A stretch of 38,734 nt of DNA, from NCBI GenBank assembly GCA_958418815.1, contig CATZGB010000028.1, positions 1 to 38,734 of the forward strand, given 5' to 3'. Under the pieces are notes generated by a model. That model was not told the origin of the DNA. It saw nothing but the letters and a program-made list of their open reading frames with translations, and did not search any database. This stretch comes from an uncultured Bacteroidales bacterium (lineage in GTDB: Bacteria; Bacteroidota; Bacteroidia; Bacteroidales; Muribaculaceae). Below, one piece after another: positions 14,745 through 23,440 of this stretch (the first letter of the stretch is position 1; each line of letters opens with the position of its first letter). A program made the position numbers and the translations under genes.

Positions 14745-15563
14745 ATGTCCTCACTGACAAGAATCCTGCTGCTTTTCATCCTCATCGTGCCACACTGCCT
14801 GACAGCCTCTGGCCAGACCCCCTATTCGCGTCTCGAACTCAAGGCCGACCGCTTTTTCAGCCAGGGGGAATGGGCGCAGGCGGCCGCCACTTATTACCAG
14901 ATGCTGGAGGCGAGGCCCGATGTGGCCGCCACTTACGGCAAGGCGATTGTGGCCAACGCCTTCAGGGGCGACACGCTGGCCGAGATGGAGCTGATGGTGA
15001 AGGCCCTCAACGCCAAGGTGCCTTTCGACTCGGTGCTGTCGCGGGTCAGGTCGACCAGTTTCAGTCTCGGCAAGTCAAACCTTTACGGCGACTTCCTGCT
15101 TAGGGTGAAGGAGGCATATCCATGGATGCGCCGACCGATGGACAATTACCTGCTGCGCTACTATTCCTACCGCAAGGACGGGGCCAAGATGATGGAATAC
15201 AGCCGGATGATGCTCCAGGGCGACCCCTCCAACACCGCTTTCCTGATGTCGCTGGCCCAGGGGGCGATGCTCTGCGGCGATTACGCCCAGGGGGTGAGGG
15301 CCTACGAGTCGATACTGGCTGTCTCCCCCGCCGACTATGATGCCCTTGTGGCGCTTGGCAATTATTATTACATCGAAAACCGCGCGGCTCTCGGCTACGG
15401 GGATGAGGTGGATGACGGCGGGCGTCCTGTCGCGAAGCCGTTGTATAGCGGCCCGTATGCCGACAAGGCGCGCGCTTACCTGGCCCGTGCCAATGAGATA
15501 CACCCCACGCCCCACGTCACATCGCTGCTGTCTTCCCTCGCCCTGCCGCGTCGGCGCAGGTGA
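14745..15563 (+). CDS. Secreted or periplasmic TPR protein
   Basis: The 272-residue protein begins with a signal peptide (MSSLTRILLLFILIVPHC, cleavage near ASGQ). Repeated helix pairs of tetratricopeptide type follow: ELKADRFFSQGEWAQAAATY, NTAFLMSLAQGAMLCGDYAQ and a DYDALVALGNYYY stretch. It ends in a basic tail (PRRRR). No enzymatic motif is seen, so a scaffold or binding role in the envelope is likely. It stands alone, divergent from manC and convergent with the RNase H gene 30 bp away. Homologous proteins are common in Bacteroidales but uncharacterised. Confidence 0.8.
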   Translation: MSSLTRILLLFILIVPHCLTASGQTPYSRLELKADRFFSQGEWAQAAATYYQMLEARPDVAATYGKAIVANAFRGDTLAEMELMVKALNAKVPFDSVLSRVRSTSFSLGKSNLYGDFLLRVKEAYPWMRRPMDNYLLRYYSYRKDGAKMMEYSRMMLQGDPSNTAFLMSLAQGAMLCGDYAQGVRAYESILAVSPADYDALVALGNYYYIENRAALGYGDEVDDGGRPVAKPLYSGPYADKARAYLARANEIHPTPHVTSLLSSLALPRRRR

Positions 15564-15593
15564 CAGATCCCCTTGGGCTTTCTCCTCCGGGGC

Positions 15594-16358
15594 CTACTTG
15601 CGGCCGAAGTCGGCCGGGATTTCCCCCCACATAGGGGTGTTCCAGCGCAGAATGGGATTGCGCGGGGAATGGGAGCGCAGCCAGAGGTTCGCCCTGGCAA
15701 GCATCTCGAAAATCTTTTTGTTGCGTTCGGTGGGGGTGAGCTGGGTGCGGCATCCACGGTTGCGCACCCATGCCACGGCTGTGACCGAGTCGGTGTAAAT
15801 GGGGGTGGTGGAGTCGTTCTGCTTGAACAGCAGGGCGAGCGCGTGGACCAGCGCGAGATATTCGGCCACATTGTTGGTGCCTTCGGCCAGCGGACCGACG
15901 TGGAAGACCTCCTCGCCGTCGGCCACCCTGACACAGCGGTATTCCATCATGCCTGGATTCCCGGCGCATGCGCCGTCGACGGCAATCGCCGACAGGTTGA
16001 TTTCGGGGATGAGGGAATAATCAGGGTGTGCGAGCGCGGGCTTGTTTGCCGAGGTGCTTGCGGCTGTATGGGCAGTGGCGGCGAATCCCGAGTCTGATGG
16101 CCGGGCGATGTCAGGCCCGGCGGCCTGGGAAGCCTGGGCCGTGATGTTCTCGATGTTTTTCAGGGCGATACGGGTGAGCAGGGTCTCCTCCTCCTCGCCG
16201 GTCCCTCGGAAAGCCTCCACAGCCTCCTGCTGAGACTTGAATGACTTGTATTTCGCTCCCGGAAACCCGTCGACCTGGGCCAGGCAGTCTTCCCAGTTGT
16301 CATACACTCCGGGGTCGCGCCCCTCCCAGACGACATAAAATTTACGTTTTTCAGCCAT
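15594..16358 (-). CDS. Viroplasmin-domain ribonuclease H
   Basis: It degrades the RNA strand of RNA-DNA hybrids. The 254-residue protein has an N-terminal viroplasmin (caulimovirus-type) hybrid-binding domain at about 3-48 (KFYVVWEGRDPGVYDNWEDC and YKSFKSQQEAVEAF). An Ala/Thr-rich linker follows, then an RNase H domain from about residue 120. Catalytic acids are visible: Asp in AVDGACAGNPG, Glu in NNVAEYLALVHAL and Asp in IYTDSVTAVAW. ATG at 16358 (MAEKRKF) is preferred over an upstream extension that would run into the preceding gene. It is last in a minus-strand series beginning at korA. Confidence 0.9.
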   Translation of the reverse strand: MAEKRKFYVVWEGRDPGVYDNWEDCLAQVDGFPGAKYKSFKSQQEAVEAFRGTGEEEETLLTRIALKNIENITAQASQAAGPDIARPSDSGFAATAHTAASTSANKPALAHPDYSLIPEINLSAIAVDGACAGNPGMMEYRCVRVADGEEVFHVGPLAEGTNNVAEYLALVHALALLFKQNDSTTPIYTDSVTAVAWVRNRGCRTQLTPTERNKKIFEMLARANLWLRSHSPRNPILRWNTPMWGEIPADFGRK

Positions 16359-16383
16359 AGGTGGTGTGTGGTTGATGTAGTGG

Positions 16384-17556
16384 TCAGCTGAGGGAGAGGA
16401 GGAGGTTGATGTCGGTATGGCGCACATTGGCTATCTCGGCCACTTTGCGGTTGACGGCCTTGCCGAGGAATGTCAGAGTGGCTTTCTGCAGGCCGCCGGT
16501 GAGCTGTATGGCCGAGGAGCAGGCCCCGCAGCCGGCAATGTCGTCGAGCATGGTGATGAATGTGTCGCTGAGGGCCATCGCCGAGGTGCGCGGCACCGCG
16601 CTGCCGACATTGAAATGGCAGCAGTGGCTCCCGGCGAGCGGAGAGCGGGGATGCTCCTCCCCCAGGTCGACGAGCGGCATGGCGGGAAACGCCTTCCCCG
16701 GCTCGTCGGTGAGGTCGAAGACCAGCACCCCTTTCTTCATTATGCGCTCACCCTCGGAGTCGACCACGACACGGCAGCGCAGCGATGTGGCGATGACCAC
16801 GTCGGCGGTGTGGATGGCGTTCTCAAGGGCGTTGGGATGGACGGATGAGCCGATCACCCCTTCGCCGAGGCGGCGCAGGGCGCGCCGCAGACGGTAAACG
16901 TCGTCGTCAAACATCCTGACCGTGGCCCCCTGGCCGATGGCCGAGCGGGCGGCGGCGCAGGCCGCCAGGTTGCTCCCGAGGATGACCACCTCGCAGGGTA
17001 TCACCCCGGCGACGCCGCCGAGCAGTATCCCTTTGCCGTTGAGCGGGTCGGCCATCATCGACGAGGCCAGCACCATGGCTGCGCGTCCGTCGATTTCCGA
17101 CAGGATGTCGGCGAAGGGGAGATGGCCGGTCTCGTCGGCGATGAGGTCTATGGCGATGTTTATCACCTTCCGGTCGAGCAGGCGGCGTATCACGTCGGCC
17201 CCGTTGGCGCGGTTGAAGTTGGCAAGGCTCAGCAGCAACGCTCCCCGGCGCAGGCATGAGATGTCGGAAAGGGGGAGTGGGGCGAGGTGAATGACAATGT
17301 CGGCCTCAAGGGTCTCGCGACGTGAGGCTATTTTCGCCCCCGCGCGGAGATAGGCCGAGTCGGGGTAATGTATGTGGCAGGCCGCGTCTTTCTCCATCAC
17401 CACGGCGAAGCCCCGGCCCGTCAGCGAGGCCACGGCCTCGGGGGTCAGGGGGAAACGTTGCTCTGAGGAGCTGACACATCGCGGCAGGCCGATCGACAGG
17501 TTGCGTCGGGCCACGGCGGTGTCTGTCGGGGATTCCAGTGGTGTGGGGCAGTTCAT
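16384..17556 (-). CDS. Alanine dehydrogenase-like protein, catalytic residues altered
   Basis: The 390-residue protein follows the alanine dehydrogenase/transhydrogenase fold of Bacteroidota. The N-terminal QRFPLTPEAV keeps the substrate Arg (Arg34). A Rossmann region appears as VVILGSNLAACAAARSAIGQ followed by FDDDVYRLRRAL, and the C-terminal HTDINLLLSLS ending is typical of this group. By eye alignment with B. subtilis Ald, the pyruvate-binding Lys becomes Leu91 (HLAPLP), the catalytic His becomes Asn113 (SLANFN) and the active-site Asp becomes Glu. Alanine dehydrogenation is therefore doubtful; another NAD-dependent or regulatory role is possible. It lies 45 bp after aroK and 25 bp before the RNase H start. 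ATG at 17556. Confidence 0.75.
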   Translation of the reverse strand: MNCPTPLESPTDTAVARRNLSIGLPRCVSSSEQRFPLTPEAVASLTGRGFAVVMEKDAACHIHYPDSAYLRAGAKIASRRETLEADIVIHLAPLPLSDISCLRRGALLLSLANFNRANGADVIRRLLDRKVINIAIDLIADETGHLPFADILSEIDGRAAMVLASSMMADPLNGKGILLGGVAGVIPCEVVILGSNLAACAAARSAIGQGATVRMFDDDVYRLRRALRRLGEGVIGSSVHPNALENAIHTADVVIATSLRCRVVVDSEGERIMKKGVLVFDLTDEPGKAFPAMPLVDLGEEHPRSPLAGSHCCHFNVGSAVPRTSAMALSDTFITMLDDIAGCGACSSAIQLTGGLQKATLTFLGKAVNRKVAEIANVRHTDINLLLSLS

Positions 17557-17601
17557 TGTGATTGGCAGGGATGTTTAGGGTGGCGTCTGGGTGATCCGGG
17601 G

Positions 17602-18147
17602 TCACGCGCCGCTGATGAATTTGCGGATGAACAGGCGGCAGCTTGCCTCGATTTCGGCGGGGGTCTCAAGCCTGTCGGCGGGGAACCGGTGGCGTGCCTG
17701 TGAATACCATTGCTCGCGCTCGGCGAGGGAGGCGGTTATGAACCGGCCGATTTCGTCGGGGGTGAGGCCGTTGAGCTTTGGCCGCTGGGCCTGGGCCTCG
17801 ACGAGCCGCCTGAGCAGGGTGGAGTTGCGGGCCTGCAGCAGTATGGTCACGCCATGGGTGTTCATGAACTCCATGTTGTCGAAGAAGCAGGGTGTGCCTC
17901 CCCCGCATCCCACAATCAGCTGCTCGCCGCATTCAACGGCCTCGGCCAAGGCGCGGCGCTCCATCTTGCGGAACGCCCCCTCGCCGTGCACCGCGAAAAT
18001 CTTTGCCACTGACATGGCGGCGTGGCGCTCCACCTCCTCGTCGAGGTCGATGTAACGCCACCCCGGAAGCCTCGCTTCCAGGGCGCGTCCGAGGGTGGTC
18101 TTCCCAGCCCCCATGAACCCGATGAGGAATACCGGAGCCTGGGCCAT
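17602..18147 (-). CDS. aroK: Shikimate kinase
   Basis: It phosphorylates shikimate with ATP in the chorismate pathway. The 181-residue length is typical. The P-loop GFMGAGKTT is at residues 10-18, the shikimate-binding IDLDEEVE follows near 33, the FRKMERRAL helix lies in the middle, and GCGGGTP forms the third motif. RRLVEAQAQRPKL is the lid region. The frame opens further upstream but overlaps mscL, so ATG 18147 (MAQAPVFLIG) is chosen, 20 bp after the mscL stop. Another shikimate-pathway gene, aroQ, lies elsewhere in the window at 33.9-34.3 kb. Confidence 0.94.
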   Translation of the reverse strand: MAQAPVFLIGFMGAGKTTLGRALEARLPGWRYIDLDEEVERHAAMSVAKIFAVHGEGAFRKMERRALAEAVECGEQLIVGCGGGTPCFFDNMEFMNTHGVTILLQARNSTLLRRLVEAQAQRPKLNGLTPDEIGRFITASLAEREQWYSQARHRFPADRLETPAEIEASCRLFIRKFISGA

Positions 18148-18167
18148 CGCGTCAGTGCCGGCTGGGT

Positions 18168-18647
18168 TTATTTCTTGTTGTCGGCCTGGGCCTTGAGCAG
18201 GTCGCGGATTTCGGTGAGCAGCGCCTCCTCCTTGGTGGGCTCGGCGGGAGCGGCCTCCTCCTCCTTGGTCGATTTCTTGAGCTTGTTCATGAAGCGTATG
18301 GCCACGAAGATGCAGAAGGCGATGATGAGGAAGTCGACGATGCTCTGCACAAACACACCCCATGTGAGATAGACCTCGGGGTTGACGGTCTGCCCGGCGG
18401 CGGTCAGCTGGTCGGCCACCTGCTGGGTGATGACATCGCCGTTGCCGTCGGTCATGTGGCGCAGGATTATCTTCTTGTCGGTGAAGTTGACTCCCCCGGT
18501 GATGAGGGTCACCAGCGGCATGATCACATCGTTGACCAGTGAGCTGACAATCTTGCCGAAGGCTCCGCCGATGATCACACCGACAGCCATGTCGACAACA
18601 TTGCCTTTCATTGCGAACTCTTTGAATTCAGTGAGGAATTTTCCCAT
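18168..18647 (-). CDS. mscL: Large-conductance mechanosensitive channel MscL
   Basis: MscL opens under high membrane tension to release solutes on osmotic downshock. The 159-residue protein starts MGKFLTEFKEFAMKGNVVDM, a hallmark MscL N-terminus. TM1 is VVDMAVGVIIGGAFGKIVSS, with the pore-lining glycines. The periplasmic loop carries ITGGVNFTDKKIIL, and TM2 is FVQSIVDFLIIAFCIFVAIR. The C-terminal cytoplasmic helix bundle (LTEIRDLLKAQ) follows an acidic linker. It is somewhat longer than E. coli MscL (136 residues) because of the loop and linker. It lies between the DUF4190-like gene and aroK. Confidence 0.96.
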   Translation of the reverse strand: MGKFLTEFKEFAMKGNVVDMAVGVIIGGAFGKIVSSLVNDVIMPLVTLITGGVNFTDKKIILRHMTDGNGDVITQQVADQLTAAGQTVNPEVYLTWGVFVQSIVDFLIIAFCIFVAIRFMNKLKKSTKEEEAAPAEPTKEEALLTEIRDLLKAQADNKK

Positions 18648-18695
18648 AATTAAAGGTTAAAAACGTTATTTGGCAGGTGGCGGCCGATGGCGGCC

Positions 18696-19187
18696 TCACC
18701 AGAGGAACATCGCCGATGTGAACGCGTCGAGGGCCACCAGCAGGGTGACCAGCATCGGTATCAGCACCAGCGATATGATGACCCCGGCCGTGGCGAGCCC
18801 GCGGGGCTGCCTGAACAGGCCGATGAACGAGAACAGGGCCGCCAGTATCCATATCAGCCATCCCACCAGCGGTACCCAGCCGATGAACATGCTGACCAGC
18901 GAAAGCACGAACCCGGCTGTGCCGATGCCGTTTGACTTCTGCTGGCCGGGAGCGTAGGGCTGCCAAGGCTGACCATGGTGGCCCGCGCTGTATCCGGGCG
19001 GGGCATACCGGTTGTATGGATCCCATGCCTGGGGGCCATACCCGGGCGGGTACGGCCCCGCGGGCATGGGGTCGTGATATGGTGGCATCTGCCCCCAGCC
19101 GTCGCAGGGCCGGGTCTGGCTGCCTGCTCCCCCCGGATTGTAGGGGGGAGGTGTGGCCGGGGGCTGGTATGGGGGTTGTCCGTTCAT
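18696..19187 (-). CDS. Pro/Gly/Tyr-rich membrane protein, DUF4190-like
   Basis: The first half of this 163-residue protein is a disordered, Pro/Gly/Tyr-rich stretch (QPPYQPPATPPPYNPGG and similar). The second half holds hydrophobic helices: TAGFVLSLVSMFIGW, VGWLIWILAALFSFIGLF and VIISLVLIPMLVTLLVALDA. The helical part resembles DUF4190-type small membrane proteins. No function is known for the family. It sits between korB and mscL on the same strand, 34 bp after korB. ATG at 19187. Confidence 0.75.
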   Translation of the reverse strand: MNGQPPYQPPATPPPYNPGGAGSQTRPCDGWGQMPPYHDPMPAGPYPPGYGPQAWDPYNRYAPPGYSAGHHGQPWQPYAPGQQKSNGIGTAGFVLSLVSMFIGWVPLVGWLIWILAALFSFIGLFRQPRGLATAGVIISLVLIPMLVTLLVALDAFTSAMFLW

Positions 19188-19221
19188 TCTGTTATCTTAA
19201 CGGAGAGAGGGTGGAAATGGT

Positions 19222-20253
19222 TTACTCCACTGTCCAGGTGTCGCCGGCCAGGAGCATGTCGCGCAGGCATGTGAAGCCTTTCTTGGCCTTGACCTGCTCA
19301 ACCTGGGCGCTGACCTCCTGGTCGTAGACGGGGGCGTCCACGTCGCGGATCACGCCGACGGCCACCGGCAGGTCGGTGCCGTCCATCATGGCGAGCTGCT
19401 GGTGGAGGAAGTTGGAGGGGGTGTGGGCGTCATGAACCAGCACGTCGTCGATGGTGTAGCCGTCCTTGCCGATTTCGACCGCCTTGAGCAGGAAGCCGTC
19501 GGCCACGATGCCCTTCTCGTTGTCCTTGCCGAAGAGCATCTTCTCTCCGTGGCGCAGGTGGATGGTGCGGTCGGCGCGGTACTCCTTGTCGGCGATTGCC
19601 GAATGGATGCCGTTGTTGTAGATCATGCAGTTCTGTAGAATCTCGATCACCGAGGTGCCTTTGTGGCGGGCTCCGGCGAGCATGACCTCACGGGATGTTG
19701 GCAGGTCCACGTCGATGGCGCGGGCGAAGAAGTTGCCCCTGGCTCCGAACACCAGCTCGGCGGGGATGAAGGGGTCTTCGGTGGTGCCGTAGGGCGACGA
19801 CTTGGAGACGAATCCGCGCGCTGAGGTCGGGGAGTACTGCCCCTTGGTGAGACCGTAGATGCGGTTGTTGAGCAGCAGTATGTTGATGTCGACGTTGCGG
19901 CGCACGGCGTGGATGAAGTGGTTTCCGCCGATGGCGAGACCGTCGCCGTCGCCCGACACCTGCCAGACGCTCATCGCGGGGTTGGCCACCTTGAAGCCTG
20001 TGGCGATGGCGGCCCCGCGGCCATGGATGGTGTGGAAGCCGTAGGTGTTCATGTAATAGGGCAGGCGCGAGGAGCATCCGATGCCTGAGATGACGGCGGT
20101 CATCTCGGGGGCTACCCCGTAGTCGGCCATGGCCTTGTGGAGGGAGTTGAGGACGGCGTGGTCGCCGCAGCCTGCACACCAGCGGACGGGCTGGTCGTTT
20201 TTGAAATCGCCCGCCTTATATAATGTCGCTATACATTCCATAGTCTTTGTCAT
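19222..20253 (-). CDS. korB: 2-oxoacid:ferredoxin oxidoreductase, beta subunit
   Basis: With KorA this enzyme oxidatively decarboxylates a 2-oxoacid, probably 2-oxoglutarate, to the acyl-CoA while reducing ferredoxin. The 343-residue beta subunit binds thiamine diphosphate. The conserved CAGCGD (Cys26, Cys29) is near the N-terminus, and the TPP/Mg motif runs GDGDGLAIGGNHF from residue 101 with NNRIYGLTKGQYSPTS downstream. The start ATG (20253) overlaps the korA stop codon by 4 bases (ATGA), indicating translational coupling. The exact substrate (2-oxoglutarate or branched 2-oxoacid) cannot be decided from sequence alone. Confidence 0.93.
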   Translation of the reverse strand: MTKTMECIATLYKAGDFKNDQPVRWCAGCGDHAVLNSLHKAMADYGVAPEMTAVISGIGCSSRLPYYMNTYGFHTIHGRGAAIATGFKVANPAMSVWQVSGDGDGLAIGGNHFIHAVRRNVDINILLLNNRIYGLTKGQYSPTSARGFVSKSSPYGTTEDPFIPAELVFGARGNFFARAIDVDLPTSREVMLAGARHKGTSVIEILQNCMIYNNGIHSAIADKEYRADRTIHLRHGEKMLFGKDNEKGIVADGFLLKAVEIGKDGYTIDDVLVHDAHTPSNFLHQQLAMMDGTDLPVAVGVIRDVDAPVYDQEVSAQVEQVKAKKGFTCLRDMLLAGDTWTVE

Positions 20254-22106
20254 TCATCTTTAGGTAAGAGTTCCTTGACTTTTTCCACGACTTCGTGGAC
20301 CATGAACGGCTGGCCTTCGACCTTGTTGATGCGGAGGAAGGTGTGTTCGGGGAATTGAGCCTGGAGGTAATCGGCGAACTGGCCCGTGTTGAGCTCGGCG
20401 ACGATGAGCCTCTTGTAGCGGCGGAGTATCTCCCCGGTGTTGCGGGGAAGCGGGTTGATGTAGCGGAACTGGGCGAGCGCCACCTTGTGGCCCTGGCGGT
20501 TGAGCTCCTCGGCCGCGTCATAGAGGTGGCCGTAGGTGCCGCCCCAGCCGATGATAAGGGTGTCGGCTTCGGGAGAGTCGCATTTCACCTCCTGGAGGGG
20601 GATGTTGTTGGCGATGCGGGCCACCTTCTCGCGGCGGGTCTCCACCATGCGGGCATGGTTGGCGGGGTCGGTTGAGATGGCTCCGGTCTTCTCGTTCTTC
20701 TCAAGGCCGCCCAGGCGGTGCATCAGGCCGGGGGTGCCGGGGATTGCCCAGTAGCGGCTGAGCGATTCCGGTTCGCGGAAATAGGGAGTCCAGGTGGAGC
20801 GCAGCTCCTCGGGGACGAACCGCGGGGTTATGTCGGGGAACTCGTCGGCCTCTGGTATGCGCCAGGCCGAGGAGCCGTTGCCGATGAATGCGTCGCTAAG
20901 CAGGATGACGGGAGTCATGTGCTCGACGGCGATGCGGCTTGCCTCGTAGGCCATGGTGAAGCAGTCGGTGGGGGAGACGGGGGCGACCACGGCCAGGGGC
21001 GACTCGCCGTTGCGGCCATAGAGGGCCTGGGCGAGGTCGGTCTGCTCGGTCTTGGTGGGCAGGCCGGTCGACGGCCCTCCGCGCTGCACGTCTATCACCA
21101 CCAGGGGCAGCTCGGCCATCACGGCCAGGCCGATGGCCTCGCTCTTGAGGGCCAGTCCGGGGCCTGAGGTGGAGGTGGCCGCCAGGTTGCCGGCGAATGA
21201 CGCGCCGATGGCGGAGCATACTCCGGCTATCTCGTCTTCCATCTGGCAAGCCTTGACCCCGAGGTCTTTGCGTTTTGCCAGCTCGTGGAGGATGTCGGTG
21301 GCGGGGGTGATGGGGTATGAGCCCAGGAAGAGGGGAAGGCCTGCTTTCTCTGAGGCCATTATGAGACCCCAGGCTGTAGCCTCGTTGCCCTTGAGGTCGG
21401 TGTATGTGCCGGGCTTGATAGCCTCGGTCTCGATTTTGTAAGTCGATACCCCGGCGTGTATGTTGTGGCCGTAATCATAGCCTGCGCGTATCACCTTGGT
21501 GTTAGCCTCGGCGATGGCGGGCTTCTTGGCGAATTTTTTCTGGATCATAGCCACCGCGCTTTCGACCGGACGGTCGAAGAGCCAGCAGATCAACCCGAGG
21601 GTGAAGATGTTGCGACACTTGAGAATCGCCTTGTTGTCCATCCCCGAGTCCTCCAGGGCGGCGCGGGTCATTGTTGTCACCGGCACCTCCAACACCTGGG
21701 CGGTGACCCCGAGTTCGCGGATGGGGTCGTCGGTCAGGAACTTGGCTTTCTTCAGTCCATCCTCCTTGAAGGAGTCCACGTCGGTGATGATGACACCGCC
21801 GGGCTTAAGGAACTTGACGTTCTGCTTCAATGCGGCGGGGTTCATCGCTACCAGCACGTCACACTGGTCTCCCGGGGTGTGTACCCCGATTCCGATGCTC
21901 ACCTGGAATCCCGACACGCCGCCCAGCGACCCTTGCGGGGCGCGGATTTCGGCTGGATAATCGGGGAAAGTCGACACGGAATTGCCTAAACCTGCGGAAA
22001 CGTTGGTGAAGATGTTTCCCGCCAGCTGCATCCCGTCGCCCGAGTCGCCGGAGAATCTCACGGCTACCTTGTCGAGCGTCTTAACTCTTTGGTTTGTGTT
22101 GTCCAT
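20250..22106 (-). CDS. korA: 2-oxoacid:ferredoxin oxidoreductase, fused gamma-alpha subunit
   Basis: The 618-residue protein fuses the gamma domain at the N-terminus (VRFSGDSGDGMQLAGNIF, residues about 12-190) with the alpha pyrimidine-binding and C-terminal domains (GSYPITPATDILHELAK at about 255; TSTSGPGLALKSEAIGLAV after that; TLIIGWGGTYGHLYDAAEEL near 540). It partners KorB for CoA-dependent oxidation of a 2-oxoacid to reduced ferredoxin, feeding anaerobic biosynthesis and the partial TCA cycle. Length and fusion are usual in Bacteroidales. ATG at 22106 follows a leader of about 110 nt with a hairpin. The stop codon overlaps korB by 4 bases. Confidence 0.94.
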   Translation of the reverse strand: MDNTNQRVKTLDKVAVRFSGDSGDGMQLAGNIFTNVSAGLGNSVSTFPDYPAEIRAPQGSLGGVSGFQVSIGIGVHTPGDQCDVLVAMNPAALKQNVKFLKPGGVIITDVDSFKEDGLKKAKFLTDDPIRELGVTAQVLEVPVTTMTRAALEDSGMDNKAILKCRNIFTLGLICWLFDRPVESAVAMIQKKFAKKPAIAEANTKVIRAGYDYGHNIHAGVSTYKIETEAIKPGTYTDLKGNEATAWGLIMASEKAGLPLFLGSYPITPATDILHELAKRKDLGVKACQMEDEIAGVCSAIGASFAGNLAATSTSGPGLALKSEAIGLAVMAELPLVVIDVQRGGPSTGLPTKTEQTDLAQALYGRNGESPLAVVAPVSPTDCFTMAYEASRIAVEHMTPVILLSDAFIGNGSSAWRIPEADEFPDITPRFVPEELRSTWTPYFREPESLSRYWAIPGTPGLMHRLGGLEKNEKTGAISTDPANHARMVETRREKVARIANNIPLQEVKCDSPEADTLIIGWGGTYGHLYDAAEELNRQGHKVALAQFRYINPLPRNTGEILRRYKRLIVAELNTGQFADYLQAQFPEHTFLRINKVEGQPFMVHEVVEKVKELLPKDE

Positions 22107-22225
22107 GATGTATTCCTATTAAAGGGATAACTTTGGTGGAAATGACTGAAAGATAAGTGCTTGCCGTCAAGACGGCGGCAAATCGCCTATCCCTGGGTTA
22201 ATGGTTGGTTTGTATCATTCGACCG

Positions 22226-22233
22226 CAAAGTTA
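22226..22233 (-). promoter_or_regulatory. Candidate -7 box upstream of korA
   Basis: TAACTTTG on the minus strand matches the -7 consensus, but no TTTG is found 19-22 bases upstream. It predicts a leader of about 110 nt. That leader carries a TTGCCG/CGGCAA hairpin (22162-22182 region). Confidence 0.5.
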
Positions 22234-22249
22234 ACTTTTTCCACGAGAA

Positions 22250-22283
22250 TTTATAGTGTTTCCCAGAAGTTTTCGTAATTTTG
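22250..22283 (+). promoter_or_regulatory. Candidate promoter of the polyprenyl synthase gene
   Basis: TAATTTTG (22276-22283) fits the -7 consensus, with TTTA (22250-22253) 22 bases upstream as a weak -33. If real, transcription starts near 22290. This supports GTG 22304, not GTG 22256, as the start codon. Confidence 0.5.
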
Positions 22284-22303
22284 TGCTAAAATTTTTCGAG
22301 AAA

Positions 22304-23284
22304 GTGACGACATTCCAAACCATCCAGCAGACTCTGGCCCCGGAACTAAAGCGGCTGAATGACCTCATATCGGCTACTTTGACATCCCCCAACGCCTTGA
22401 TGAACAAGGTGGTGTCGACATATCTCGAAAAGAAGGGGAAGCAAATCCGCCCTGTGATGGTGATTCTCAGCGCCAGGCTCCTGGGGGAGGTCAACGACAA
22501 TGTGATAAAGGGGGCTGTGGCCGTGGAGCTGCTCCACAACGCCTCGCTCATCCATGACGATGTCGTCGACGACACCCGTGTGAGGCGCGACGCCCAGACC
22601 ATAAACGGCCTTTGGGACAATCATCTGGCTGTGCTTGTCGGCGACTTCTTCCTCTCCAACTCGCTGATTCTCGCCTCGGAGACCGGCGACATACGCATCG
22701 TGGAGTCGATAGCCTCGCTCGGCCGCCTGCTCTCGATAGGGGAGCTTGACGAGATTTACAATGCCCGCTACAACCATCTCGACGAGGAGACCTATTTCAA
22801 GATAATATACCGCAAGACCGCTTCGCTCTTCATAAGCTGCGCGGAGGTGGGCGCGGCAGCCGCCGGCGAGAAGGACGAGCGCCGGCTTGAGGCCCTGCGG
22901 GAGTTTGCCCGCCTGCTGGGGCTTTGCTTCCAGATCAAGGATGATGTCTTCGACTACTTCGCCCAAGGCGGCATAGGGAAGCCCACAGGCAATGACCTGC
23001 GTGAGGGGAAAATCACATTGCCGCTGCTACATGTCCTTGAGACCCACACGGGAGAGGAGCATGACCGCATGATGGAGCTGGCCCGGAAGGAGATGCTGAC
23101 CTCCGAAGAAATCGCCGCCCTGATTGACTACGCTGTGGCCAACGGCGGCATAGAATATGCCAACCAGACGATGGAAAGGCTTCGCGATGAAGCCTGCGCC
23201 ATACTCCGCGACAACTTCCCCCCGTCTGAGACGCTCGACGCGTTCATTTCCCTGATAGATTTCATCATAGCCCGTGACCATTGA
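22304..23284 (+). CDS. Trans-polyprenyl diphosphate synthase
   Basis: It adds isopentenyl units to an allylic diphosphate, most likely to make the side chain of menaquinone. Both aspartate-rich motifs are present: DDVVD at 85-89 (first DDxxD, preceded by LLHNASLIH) and KDDVFDYF later. KGKQIRPVMV carries the substrate-binding Lys and Arg. With the GTG at 22304 the product is 326 residues and begins with the helix TTFQTIQQTLAPELKRL, as in homologues. The longer frame from GTG 22256 would overlap the promoter and add an atypical basic start. It is divergent from korA. Product chain length cannot be predicted safely. Confidence 0.88.
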   Translation: MTTFQTIQQTLAPELKRLNDLISATLTSPNALMNKVVSTYLEKKGKQIRPVMVILSARLLGEVNDNVIKGAVAVELLHNASLIHDDVVDDTRVRRDAQTINGLWDNHLAVLVGDFFLSNSLILASETGDIRIVESIASLGRLLSIGELDEIYNARYNHLDEETYFKIIYRKTASLFISCAEVGAAAAGEKDERRLEALREFARLLGLCFQIKDDVFDYFAQGGIGKPTGNDLREGKITLPLLHVLETHTGEEHDRMMELARKEMLTSEEIAALIDYAVANGGIEYANQTMERLRDEACAILRDNFPPSETLDAFISLIDFIIARDH

Positions 23285-23348
23285 CCTCGGGGAGGGGTTA
23301 TGCAAAATTGACATTGTTGCAGCAACTTTAGAGGTTTCACCATTGTTT

Positions 23349-23356
23349 TAACCTTG
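23349..23356 (+). promoter_or_regulatory. Weak -7-like box before the DUF3298 gene
   Basis: TAACCTTG differs from TAnnTTTG by one base; TTTA at 23327-23330 lies 18 bases upstream. It is in the right place for the gene at 23441 but is a low-quality match. Confidence 0.3.
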
Positions 23357-23440
23357 CAACGCGTCGTGAACCGCAGCGATATGCTGTCGGTCGGCGTGAT
23401 GCCATTTGTGCCGGAATCCGGTTGACAATAATAATGGTTA

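Noticed and set aside
22128..22135. Plus-strand TAACTTTG inside the korA leader
   Set aside because: No -33 element at proper spacing and no plus-strand gene starts close downstream; it is more likely chance.
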